From an uncultured Actinomycetes bacterium (lineage in GTDB: Bacteria > Actinomycetota > Actinomycetes > Nanopelagicales > Nanopelagicaceae), in assembly GCA_903928395.1 (NCBI GenBank), contig CAIYQS010000145.1:1-16314 (forward strand): 16,314 bases of DNA, given 5' to 3'. Shown piece after piece: positions 1 to 6,004 of the stretch. A program made the position numbers and the translations under genes. The notes under the pieces are model-generated. The model did not search any database, was not told the DNA's origin, and saw only the letters and a program-made list of their open reading frames with translations. Position 1 is the first letter of the stretch. Each line of letters starts with the position of its first letter.

Positions 1-380
1 ACTCCCCACTTAGGTAAGGTGTATTTACAAAGATTGTAAATCCCGCCATATACGTTTCCACTTAAAACGAGATGATCGCCCGCTTCCGCAACATTCATCA
101 GCGCCATCGCTGTCGCTGCCATTCCCGAAGAAAAGAGGATTGAGCCAACTCCCCCTTCTAAAACGGATAATCTGTTTTCCACCGCCTCCTGGGTCGGGTT
201 TCCAAGTCTGGTGTACGAGTAACCAAATTCTTTCAGAGCGAAGAGCGCGGCTGCGTGATCGGTATCTCTAAACTGATAGGCGGTGGTTTGATATATCGGT
301 AATGAGATTGAACCAGTGACCGGGTCTGGCGTCTGTCCGGCATGGATTTGGTTAGTAGAGAAAGACCATTCTTCAGTCAT
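1..380 (-). CDS. O-acetylhomoserine sulfhydrylase-type PLP enzyme, N-terminal part (runs off the window)
   Basis: The first 126 residues are visible; the C-terminal two thirds lie beyond base 1. The fragment matches the Cys/Met-metabolism PLP family (fold type I). HAGQTPDPVTGS near residue 13 and LPIYQTTAY near 28 are typical of the O-acetylhomoserine (thiol)-lyase MetY branch. YSYTRLGNPT (54-63) carries the Tyr and Arg that contact the PLP phosphate of a neighbouring subunit, and FSSGMAA (83-89) is the phosphate-binding turn. In the family, such enzymes make homocysteine or methionine precursors from O-acetylhomoserine and sulfide, in the cytoplasm. The ATG has an AGGA 7 to 8 bases upstream, so translation is probably led by a Shine-Dalgarno sequence. 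It is divergent from the surface-protein locus. The lysine that binds PLP is not in view. Cystathionine gamma-synthase or methionine gamma-lyase cannot be fully excluded from this fragment. Confidence 0.85.
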   Translation of the reverse strand, partial: MTEEWSFSTNQIHAGQTPDPVTGSISLPIYQTTAYQFRDTDHAAALFALKEFGYSYTRLGNPTQEAVENRLSVLEGGVGSILFSSGMAATAMALMNVAEAGDHLVLSGNVYGGIYNLCKYTLPKWG

Positions 381-531
381 TGAAGATTCCTATCTCGAAT
401 TTGATCTCAGGGTAGACCCGTACGACGGAAATCGGAACAACCTCGGACTCACGTCTTGTAAGGAATTGGTAAAACAATCGAAAGTAACTAGATATATCCG
501 ACTTGGTACCATCAAAACGTAACTAAATAAA

Positions 532-598
532 GGGTTCGCTCGGACGACATGGCGTCGTCTTGAGCCCGTACGCTGGCTTGTAAGCCTCTCTTCTCAGC
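532..598. promoter_or_regulatory. Inverted-repeat cluster in the divergent metY-type/WxL intergenic region
   Basis: The 234 bases between the PLP enzyme and the first surface gene hold no convincing gene. They contain a nested stem: GGG 532-534 with CCC 565-567, CTC 539-541 with GAG 562-564, and GACGAC 543-548 with GTCGTC 554-559, closing a five-base loop. A second stem follows, GGCTT 575-579 with AAGCC 582-586. GCTG at 572 and CAGC at 595 could pair instead. No U-tract follows, so this is not a standard terminator. It could be a 5' leader of either divergent transcript or a protein-binding site. It matches no riboswitch class I recognise, including SAM types. If the hexamer at 600-605 is the real -10 box of the plus-strand gene, the stems would be promoter DNA for that gene, not RNA. 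Confidence 0.4.
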
Positions 599-599
599 T

Positions 600-605
600 T
601 AGATT
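600..605 (+). promoter_or_regulatory. Possible -10 box TAGATT upstream of the small WxL-like gene
   Basis: TAGATT matches the TANNNT actinobacterial -10 pattern and ends 9 bases before the ATG at 615. The same hexamer occurs at the same kind of place before the genes at 7590 and at 12306 (minus). No clear -35 box is visible. A GAGA at 606-609, about 5 bases before the ATG, could alternatively act as a weak ribosome binding site. Confidence 0.35.
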
Positions 606-614
606 GAGATAAAA

Positions 615-1136
615 ATGTTCGCCCGAAAATTCCTCATAATCCCCGCACTTACGGGTGCTCTCATCCTCCCACTTATTGCATCTACTTCTTTCGCTGCCGA
701 TACGACCATGACGTTAACTGTCACTGGTGGCGGACTTAATATCTCAGCACCTGCAACCATCGCATTCGGAAGCGTATCCGCCGGTTCGATCGCATCAATG
801 GCCATGGGTTCAGTCACCGTTACAGATCTCCGAGGTGTTGCAGCCGGTGGAGTTTGGGTAACGACGGCGATTGCCACTGACCTCACAAAAGTTGATTTGA
901 GTTCATCCATCGCAGCCTCCCGGATGGGATATGCAGCCGGGGCTTTTAGCCACAGCGGTACCGTTACCCTTACCAAAACCGACGTCTCTGATCTGACAGC
1001 TGCAGTTACGGTTGTCTCAGCAAGTGCAATCACTTGTGGTAACTCCGCCAGTTGGACTCCTACTATGACCGTTGATGTTCCTGTTGGAACAGCAAATGGT
1101 GCGTATTCCGGAAGCGTTACCCAATCGGTGGCATAG
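615..1136 (+). CDS. Small secreted WxL-like surface protein
   Basis: A 173-residue exported protein. Residues 1-28 form a signal peptide: Arg and Lys at 4-5, a hydrophobic core, and a cleavage-like SFA-A. The rest is one beta-rich domain ending exactly at the C-terminus. Its pattern is that of the WxL surface domain: VTVTDLRG (67-74) followed by a Trp in GGVWV (78-82), then NSASWTPTM (143-151) and a terminal Tyr-centred YSGSVTQSVA (164-173). WxL domains of Firmicutes bind peptidoglycan or partner surface proteins without covalent linkage. Here the Leu of W-x-L is replaced and the distal Trp is Gln, so I call it WxL-like. The domain is clearly homologous to the C-terminal third of the ice-binding protein two genes downstream. 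Its TAG stop overlaps the GTG start of the next gene by one base, so the genes are probably co-transcribed. Its exact ligand is unknown. Confidence 0.72.
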   Translation: MFARKFLIIPALTGALILPLIASTSFAADTTMTLTVTGGGLNISAPATIAFGSVSAGSIASMAMGSVTVTDLRGVAAGGVWVTTAIATDLTKVDLSSSIAASRMGYAAGAFSHSGTVTLTKTDVSDLTAAVTVVSASAITCGNSASWTPTMTVDVPVGTANGAYSGSVTQSVA

Positions 1137-1858
1137 TGTTCAACAAAATCCCGCTGAGAATTCTCGGCATGAGCGTATTAGCAATTAGCGTCTCCATCGG
1201 TTGTACTACTGCTTTCGCTAGCGACCCAGTCGTTAGCGGAAGCATTGGTGTCCGATTAGTTCAAATTCCAGATTCGGTTAAAAGCGATCCGCGCTCGGGC
1301 TACTACATCGTAGCCTCACTAGTTCCGAATCAGGTCTTCAGCCAACAAATTGAAGTATCAAACTCAACAACAGCTCCAGCAAACATAGAGATTTATCCAG
1401 CAGCTGCAACAAATATCGATGGGGCGTTTCTCCCAGCCGGAGGACACACTACAAACGATCTAACGAATTGGACCACGGTTAGCCCAGCAAAACTTTCAAT
1501 TCCGTCTAACTCGAGCAAAATCGTAACTGTAACGATTACTGTTCCTGCTCAAGTTGCGACCGGGGAAATGTACGGAGTGATTTGGGCGTCGGATACTGGA
1601 ACTCCCAACAGCGCCGGTATCACCAGTACCAATCGCGTGGGAATTCGAATGTACGACAAAATTGGTCCGGCCGTGGTTCCATTAAAAACGAACGGAAGCT
1701 CATTTCCCGCCTTCGGAGGCATAGAATCCTCGACTCTCTATTTGTCCATTACAGGATTAATAATTGGATTCTTCCTACTTTTCTTCTTTCGCAGAAGGAG
1801 ACGACGGAATAAAGCTTCGGCAATACGCCTTGACTCATTTAAGCCAATCTGGCCTTAG
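1136..1858 (+). CDS. DUF916/WxLIP-like membrane-anchored surface protein
   Basis: A 240-residue protein starting at GTG, overlapping the upstream stop by one base (TAGTG). Residues 1-29 are a signal peptide (AFA-SD). Residues 33-180 match the DUF916 (WxL protein peptidoglycan domain, WxLIP) pattern as seen in actinobacterial relatives: IGVRLVQIPDS, a YIVASLVPNQVFSQQIEVSN strand pair (57-76), the conserved YPAAAT (87-92), LTNWTTVSPAKLSIP (109-123), TVTITVP (131-137) and GEMYGVIWA (143-151), then NRVGIRMYDKIGP. A single transmembrane helix (about 200-218) is followed by seven arginines in a row and a short cytoplasmic tail. In Firmicutes, DUF916 proteins bind WxL proteins and peptidoglycan and anchor the complex. 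The protein is shorter than family members that also carry a DUF3324-type second domain, which I do not see here. The likely role, inferred, is to anchor the two flanking WxL-like proteins to the envelope. Confidence 0.75.
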   Translation: MFNKIPLRILGMSVLAISVSIGCTTAFASDPVVSGSIGVRLVQIPDSVKSDPRSGYYIVASLVPNQVFSQQIEVSNSTTAPANIEIYPAAATNIDGAFLPAGGHTTNDLTNWTTVSPAKLSIPSNSSKIVTVTITVPAQVATGEMYGVIWASDTGTPNSAGITSTNRVGIRMYDKIGPAVVPLKTNGSSFPAFGGIESSTLYLSITGLIIGFFLLFFFRRRRRRNKASAIRLDSFKPIWP

Positions 1859-1889
1859 AATTCGAATAGGATTTAAGAAACCTGCCGCG

Positions 1890-3038
1890 ATGAATCGGAA
1901 TACTTCGAAACTGCGCTGGGTACTGAGTCTTTCTATGATTTGTTTCCTCACGCTTGGATTTAAAACAAGTTCAATGGCTTCGCCGATAGACGATCTCACT
2001 CTCGGTCGCGCTGCCGGCTATTCGGTGCTTGCCGGGTCCGCGCTAACAAAGGGTGACGCAAATTCAATATCTGGTGACTTACCCTCAGAAGCCGGGATAT
2101 ATCCAACGATGGTGGCAACAACTCTGGCTAACTCGTTCGTAACCACTGGCGCTTCAGATTTTCAAAATGGAACGACGTCCGCAGCGGACGCGCAGACCGA
2201 CCTCTCGACTGCTATATCTGCCATAGCGCTACTCACGCCAACACTGGTCTCTGCGCTCTTCTCCAACCAAACCTTAGCTCCTGGTGTCTACGCTGCTCCG
2301 CCGGCCTCTGCGTTAGCAATCACCGTGGGACTGGTTTTGGACGCAGGTGGCGATCCAAACGCACGCTTTGTTTTTCGAACAGATGCAGCACTCAACATTG
2401 ATTCCGGCATCACGGTTCAGCTCACAGGAGGTGCGCAGGAGAGAAATGTTTTTTGGATGGTGGGTTCTGCTGTGACCGTGGGGGCAGGGTCCGATATCCC
2501 AGGTAATTTTCTTGTTGTTTCAGCTGCCACTATAGAAGCAACGACGATAATTCGTGGGTCTCTCTTATGCGAAAGTGCAGTAACACTAGGCGCTAACAGT
2601 CAGATTATTTATAATCATCTGTCTGTACTTGGTGGGGCGCTATCCATTTCCGCCCCCGGCAGCGTTTCACTTGGATCAACTGCCTCTCCCTCTTCCGTTT
2701 CGATAACTGTAGGTTCGGTTGTGGTGAGTGATTTAAGAGGAGTTGCACCAGGGGGCGGTTGGGTGGCAAGCGCTGTTGCTTCAAATTTAACTTCTGCAGT
2801 AGGTGGATTGATTCCGGCAAGCGATATTGGCTACTCTCCCGGAACAATTTTTATTACAGGAACGGTTGTAACTTCCGGTAACGATCAAACAGATCTTGCC
2901 TCCGAGCAGACAATCGTGACTGCATCGGCCATCAGCGGAAACAATACAGCTACCTGGACACCTACAATCACGGTGACCATACCTTCAGGTATCGCTAATG
3001 GCGAATACACGGCAACCATTACACAATCAGTTGCCTAG
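1890..3038 (+). CDS. Secreted DUF3494 ice-binding domain fused to a C-terminal WxL-like domain
   Basis: A 382-residue exported protein with two domains. The ATG at 1890 is preferred because it gives a clean signal peptide (residues 1-30, ending SSMA-SP); an in-frame ATG at 1764 would overlap the upstream gene and spoil it. Residues about 40-245 match the DUF3494 ice-binding beta-solenoid: GYSVLAGSALT (43-53), ISGDLPSEAGIYP, the AQTDLSTA helix (101-108), TLAPGVYAAP (128-137), LVLDAGGDPNARFVF (148-162), GGAQERNVFWMVGSAVTVG (180-198) and the LL-ESAVTLG end strand. Proteins of this family adsorb to ice and inhibit recrystallisation or hold cells at ice. Residues about 246-382 repeat the small WxL-like protein (SVVVSDLRGVAPGGGWV, TATWTPTITV, GEYTATITQSVA). 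The start lies 31 bases after the previous stop, so it is likely the third gene of one operon. Ice activity is inferred from the family; I cannot map the ice-binding face. Confidence 0.82.
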   Translation: MNRNTSKLRWVLSLSMICFLTLGFKTSSMASPIDDLTLGRAAGYSVLAGSALTKGDANSISGDLPSEAGIYPTMVATTLANSFVTTGASDFQNGTTSAADAQTDLSTAISAIALLTPTLVSALFSNQTLAPGVYAAPPASALAITVGLVLDAGGDPNARFVFRTDAALNIDSGITVQLTGGAQERNVFWMVGSAVTVGAGSDIPGNFLVVSAATIEATTIIRGSLLCESAVTLGANSQIIYNHLSVLGGALSISAPGSVSLGSTASPSSVSITVGSVVVSDLRGVAPGGGWVASAVASNLTSAVGGLIPASDIGYSPGTIFITGTVVTSGNDQTDLASEQTIVTASAISGNNTATWTPTITVTIPSGIANGEYTATITQSVA

Positions 3039-3040
3039 GC

Positions 3041-3211
3041 TTACCAGTAGTGGCTTCTTCCCCCGATAGCTCTTCCGGTGCTACCCAATATCGCGAGTAC
3101 CACTCCAACCACTATGAGAATCACTCCCAAACTTTTAAGAATAATGATGCCGGCTACAAGCCCGACAATAAGTAACACAAGCCCTGTTGAAATCATTTCA
3201 ACTACTTTCAT
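3041..3211 (-). CDS. DUF6131-type small two-helix membrane protein
   Basis: A 56-residue protein on the minus strand, ATG at 3211 and TAA at 3041. It has two short hydrophobic helices, about residues 7-24 and 28-43, with a lysine between them. It ends in LGSTGRAIGGRSHYW. That tail, with the GR-x-x-GGR-x-H-Y/W signature directly after the second helix, is the hallmark of the small actinobacterial DUF6131 proteins as I recall them. Function is unknown; it is an inner-membrane protein. Its stop lies 2 bases beyond the stop of the convergent ice-binding gene. The ribosome binding site is weak (GGGA very close to the ATG), and ATG at residue 6 is an alternative start. Confidence 0.72.
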   Translation of the reverse strand: MKVVEMISTGLVLLIVGLVAGIIILKSLGVILIVVGVVLAILGSTGRAIGGRSHYW

Positions 3212-3261
3212 TTTCCCGATTTAATTGCTTTGATCAAACACTTTATCGGATGATTCAAAAT

Positions 3262-3308
3262 AGCATGCAAAATGTAGTTGCGAGTGAAAGCTGCTCTAAA
3301 AGCATGCA
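3262..3308. repeat. Two direct copies of AGCATGCA upstream of the 3414 gene
   Basis: AGCATGCA occurs at 3262-3269 and again at 3301-3308, 39 bases apart. Each copy contains the palindrome GCATGC. They lie in the 200-base gene-free stretch between the divergent DUF6131-type gene and the 3414 gene. A small perfect stem (TGCGAG 3321-3326 with CTCGCA 3330-3335) follows. They could be an operator for either gene, but chance is a real alternative for eight-base repeats. Confidence 0.25.
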
Positions 3309-3413
3309 TTGGAAGAAATCTGCGAGAGCCTCGCAAGTTGATTGTTAGTTCGCGCGTTGTGTTTTGGTTGTGATAGGTCAATGCTCAAAGCAATTCAAAT
3401 CAACTGGAGCAAT

Positions 3414-3842
3414 ATGAACGCGAATTCAATATCGGACGCAAAGTGGAAGAGAACTGAACGACGAATGGAATACGGACTTCTGGGACTCGTTCTCCTGGTA
3501 ATTGCCGTTGTTGTAGGAGTCACCACTAGCAACTTCAAAACACAATCAACGCAAACTGTTCCAATAAGTGTCGCAAGATTTTCAGGGTCTGTGGTTCACG
3601 TAAGTCTCATAAATCCACACTCTGTTGACGTTAAATTTCTCATCAAAAACAATGGCCATGCCTCGGGCATCCCAAATTGCACGGTAATGATTCAAGACCC
3701 GAGCGGGGCCTTTCCGGGGTTCTATGCACCGGTAATATCGCATGCGATATTGGGAGGTCATAGCAGTTCCAGCAAGATGAGCATGACTGTGGCTGGACCT
3801 GGCCCGCAATACGTGACGCAAGGAAAGATTCAGTGCACCTAG
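3414..3842 (+). CDS. Single-pass membrane protein with extracytoplasmic domain, unknown function
   Basis: A 142-residue protein whose family I do not recognise. A charged, basic N-terminus (residues 8-18, with KWKRTERR) precedes one transmembrane helix (about 19-37), predicting the N-terminus inside and about 105 residues outside. The outer part is rich in beta-strand-like segments (VVHVSLINPHSVDVKFLIKN, 60-79), has two cysteines (C89, C141) that could form a disulfide, and is dominated by Gly, Ser and Pro towards the end. The pattern VxxxNPxxxxVxFxIKNxG is reminiscent of FxLYD-like or other immunoglobulin-fold extracellular domains, but this is weak. I chose ATG 3414 because GGAG lies 5 bases upstream. 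In-frame starts at 3342 (TTG) and 3381 (ATG) would add residues without a clear ribosome binding site. It stands alone, with a possible terminator downstream. Confidence 0.6.
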   Translation: MNANSISDAKWKRTERRMEYGLLGLVLLVIAVVVGVTTSNFKTQSTQTVPISVARFSGSVVHVSLINPHSVDVKFLIKNNGHASGIPNCTVMIQDPSGAFPGFYAPVISHAILGGHSSSSKMSMTVAGPGPQYVTQGKIQCT

Positions 3843-3893
3843 GTTTGTGACTGGTGACGCTGGAACCAATTTCTGCCAGTGGGCTATTTCTTT

Positions 3894-3940
3894 CTTTCAA
3901 AAAAGTCCCCAAAAAAGACGCTTGAAAGTTCTTCTTTTTT
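3894..3940 (+). terminator. Possible intrinsic terminator after the 3414 gene
   Basis: CTTTCAA (3894-3900) can pair with TTGAAAG (3922-3928), followed by a U-rich run ending at 3940 (TTCTTCTTTTTT). The stem is AT-rich and the loop is long (21 bases, with a small inner AGTC/GAC pairing), so it would be weak. Its position about 50 bases after the stop fits termination of the upstream gene. Confidence 0.4.
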
Positions 3941-4031
3941 ACCCTAAACGGTCGTATCCTTCTCCTAATTCGCAGAAACCTCGTGATGCCCGAGGCTAAA
4001 TGGCACCGGATATATCGCTCCGCACAAGCGA

Positions 4032-4071
4032 CTGAAGTTGCTCCGCCGATCTTCTGGCGGAGTGACTTCAG
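4032..4071. repeat. Perfect 16-base-pair inverted repeat upstream of the marC-type gene
   Basis: Bases 4032-4047 pair with 4056-4071 across the whole arm: 14 Watson-Crick pairs and two adjacent G-T pairs, with an eight-base loop GATCTTCT. The inner half, CTCCGCC with GGCGGAG, is very stable. No U-tract follows. It ends 30 bases before the marC-type start. It may be a Rho-assisted or bidirectional stop for readthrough from upstream, a leader hairpin, or an operator. Confidence 0.5.
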
Positions 4072-4101
4072 CGGCTTGCAGGGTTCTTCCATAAATGTGA
4101 G

Positions 4102-4713
4102 ATGCTAACCAGCGTGAAAGTAAGCAACGACGTAACTACACTGGTCGCCCTTTTTGCAATTGTCAGCCCGATAACTTCGATCCCTGTTTTTCTGTCACTT
4201 ACCTCTGGGCGCACGACCAAAGAGCGTCGCGTTACTGCAATGCAAACGGCAGCGGTTTCTGGGTTTACGCTGCTTATTGCTTACTTCGTAGGTGACATTA
4301 TCTTGCGTCTATTAAGTATTCAGATTGAAGCTTTTCGCATTGCAGGTGCTCTGGTGATTGGTGCCATTGGTTGGAGCATGGTGATGGGAAAGAAGAACAC
4401 AATATTTGAGGCGAATCCACGTGGTGCCATGGTTGTGCCGCTTGCAATTCCTCTGATGGCTGGCCCAGGAGCAATTGCAACCGTTATCGCGATTGGAAAT
4501 TCAGATCGTGGCACCGTGCGAATCGCAGATCTAGTGATCATATTAATTCTTGCAGCACTTACCGGGATTCTGCTCTTACTTGCGGCTCCCATCGAACGGG
4601 TGCTTGGTGAACAGGGCTTAATGGTCCTTACTCGGATATTTGGATTGTTGCTGCTCTCAATTGCAGTATCAACAGTAATGTCATCCTTGACTGTTTACAT
4701 TCATTCGCTTTAA
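4102..4713 (+). CDS. MarC-family (UPF0056) integral membrane protein
   Basis: A 203-residue, six-helix membrane protein. The sequence matches the MarC/NAAT family in order: LVALFAIVSPITSIPVFLSLT (helix 1 with the conserved N/S-P-x-x-x-x-P turn), a basic loop with TTKERR, the FRIAGALVIGAIGWSM helix, the highly conserved VVPLAIPLMAGPGAIATVI segment (about residues 111-129), and a C-terminal IFGLLLLSIAVSTVM helix. Length is usual for the family (about 200-220). The Escherichia coli namesake was once linked to multiple antibiotic resistance, but this is no longer supported, and the substrate is unknown. No Shine-Dalgarno sequence is seen. ATAAAT ends 5 bases before the ATG, so the transcript may be leaderless. 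An in-frame GTG at 4114 is a less likely start. The 3' end overlaps the convergent gene by 33 bases. Confidence 0.85.
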   Translation: MLTSVKVSNDVTTLVALFAIVSPITSIPVFLSLTSGRTTKERRVTAMQTAAVSGFTLLIAYFVGDIILRLLSIQIEAFRIAGALVIGAIGWSMVMGKKNTIFEANPRGAMVVPLAIPLMAGPGAIATVIAIGNSDRGTVRIADLVIILILAALTGILLLLAAPIERVLGEQGLMVLTRIFGLLLLSIAVSTVMSSLTVYIHSL

Positions 4714-5538
4714 GAAACTTGGTATAACCAGAGCAATTCCGATGATGAGCTCCAAGATTCCAAAGGTAAGGAATGGAGCAACTAGCGGATGAGCAGCCAC
4801 TGGAATCGCCTCCCGCGCCAATGACTCACTAGCTGTACTGGCCTGATGGCTCACAACTGCCGCAGCCACGATATTTATCGCTATAAGTAAAATTCCATCT
4901 ACAAATATCGTAATTCCAACTTTTCGTAAAAATGACTTCAACGATCCTGCAAATAAGGAGAAAAGAAAGAGCGAGAGCAACGATAATAGCAATAATAAAA
5001 TTGTGACCGACGTGAATGCGGATTTAATATTCGTTGCCTTTGGACCTTTATTCTGCGGCTGCAACTTTATTGGCTTTATCTTGTCCAATTCTTTCTTTAA
5101 TTGAGAAAATTGCGGATCAACGGATTCAAGACCAAGGAGACCCAAGGTAACGATCGGTTTCACATCCACCGTTTCTTTGGATGTAGATCCACTTACGTAA
5201 TAGTTGTAAACAACGCTTGAAAGCTGATCGATATCCTGGTGAAAAATCGGATTAGCGAGAAAACTGGTCACAGTTCCCGAAATAGCTGGCCCTTTATTCA
5301 ACAAGAGTTTGCGCTCATCACCGGTAGCCGTCTCAAGCGCTTTACTTACAAAATATTTACCGGCATCAGTCCTGAAAGTCTGATTAGACCAAAGAGTATG
5401 AGTTACTTTATTAATGGGGTTGCCGACACCTAGTGAAACGTAAACCGTCCCCAAAATAGAGAGGAACGTAAAGAACACCGAGAAGAAGATCATGGCAGGG
5501 ATTGACCCTGCTTTCTTTGCCTTCAAGAAAATAGCCAT
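4681..5538 (-). CDS. Four-helix membrane protein with large outer domain, unknown function
   Basis: A 285-residue protein I do not recognise. It has one N-terminal transmembrane helix (about 15-37), then about 135 residues without membrane segments (38-171), then three C-terminal helices (about 172-197, 207-229, 252-274) and a short basic tail (LKRMN). The soluble part would face outside given the lysines before helix 1. It contains a helical stretch (YFVSKALETATGDERKLLL) and a lysine- and proline-rich linker before helix 2. This layout (signal-anchor, outer domain, helix bundle) resembles sensor or scaffold proteins, but no function follows. It begins 16 bases after the stop of the VOC gene and is probably co-transcribed with it. 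The C-terminus overlaps the marC-type gene by 33 bases tail to tail. Confidence 0.65.
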   Translation of the reverse strand: MAIFLKAKKAGSIPAMIFFSVFFTFLSILGTVYVSLGVGNPINKVTHTLWSNQTFRTDAGKYFVSKALETATGDERKLLLNKGPAISGTVTSFLANPIFHQDIDQLSSVVYNYYVSGSTSKETVDVKPIVTLGLLGLESVDPQFSQLKKELDKIKPIKLQPQNKGPKATNIKSAFTSVTILLLLLSLLSLFLFSLFAGSLKSFLRKVGITIFVDGILLIAINIVAAAVVSHQASTASESLAREAIPVAAHPLVAPFLTFGILELIIGIALVIPSFLKRMNVNSQG

Positions 5539-5554
5539 GCCAAAGGGTAGAGGA

Positions 5555-6004
5555 TTAACTCACAAATTCAGAGAGTTGGATCTTGGTCATATTTCGCAAA
5601 ATTCCCCAATTTTGTTCTGCCTTTGCTTGATCCGAGTGGCCTACAAAATCACGCATTTGGTAGGGCGTAACCTGCCAACTGACTCCCCATTTATCCGTGC
5701 ACCATCCGCAGCGGCCTGGCGCTCCGTTCGTAGTAATTGCTTCCCACAGTCGATCGGTTTCTGCTTGGCCATCAACTTGGATTGATAGAGAGATTGAGTT
5801 ATTAAAGGTGTCTCCCCCGGGCATGGACATTCCAATAAATTCGTGTCCATAGATGGCAAAATCAGCAGTGAAAAGATGCTCGTTGTCGAGATGTTCTTGA
5901 GCGACCTCCATCCCGTCTCCAAATGTTTCCTTATAGAAATTAAGGGCATCTTGCAGGCCACTGCTAAACCAGAGAAAAGTTTTGAGAGTCGATTGTTGAG
6001 TCAT
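5555..6004 (-). CDS. VOC-superfamily protein, PhnB/3-demethylubiquinone methyltransferase-like (PF06983)
   Basis: A 149-residue cytoplasmic protein with the paired beta-alpha-beta-beta-beta fold of the vicinal oxygen chelate superfamily. Diagnostic pieces are FLWFSSGLQDALNFYKETFGDG near the N-terminus (the W/F-F-x-G-x-A-x-x-A-x-x-F-Y pattern), a middle FTADFAIYGHEFIGMSMPGG, and the PF06983 signature CGWCTDKWGVSWQVTP (about 99-114). Such proteins are widespread, mostly uncharacterised, and often annotated as PhnB or 3-demethylubiquinone-9 methyltransferase without biochemical support. No phosphonate gene is nearby. CATAAT ends exactly 6 bases before the ATG with no clear ribosome binding site, suggesting a leaderless transcript. 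The gene is divergent from the GNAT gene at 6052, only 47 bases away. Confidence 0.85.
   Translation of the reverse strand: MTQQSTLKTFLWFSSGLQDALNFYKETFGDGMEVAQEHLDNEHLFTADFAIYGHEFIGMSMPGGDTFNNSISLSIQVDGQAETDRLWEAITTNGAPGRCGWCTDKWGVSWQVTPYQMRDFVGHSDQAKAEQNWGILRNMTKIQLSEFVS

Noticed and set aside
316..522. 68-residue plus-strand open frame beginning inside the PLP-enzyme gene
   Set aside because: It is antisense to the clear metY-type coding sequence for its first third and has no domain, signal or ribosome binding site.
381..598. SAM riboswitch upstream of the metY-type gene
   Set aside because: I looked for the conserved cores of SAM-I, SAM-II and SAM-IV on the minus strand. A short AAGAGAGG stretch recalls SAM-I, but the GGCAACC core and the matching stems are absent.
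599..1033. 144-residue minus-strand open frame opposite the small WxL-like gene
   Set aside because: It mirrors the plus-strand protein, which has a signal peptide and a homologous domain elsewhere in the window; the antisense frame has no recognisable feature.
3643..4092. 149-residue minus-strand open frame
   Set aside because: It spans the 3414 gene, a probable terminator and the hairpin at 4032. Composition is Arg/Cys/Ser-rich without pattern, typical of a shadow frame.
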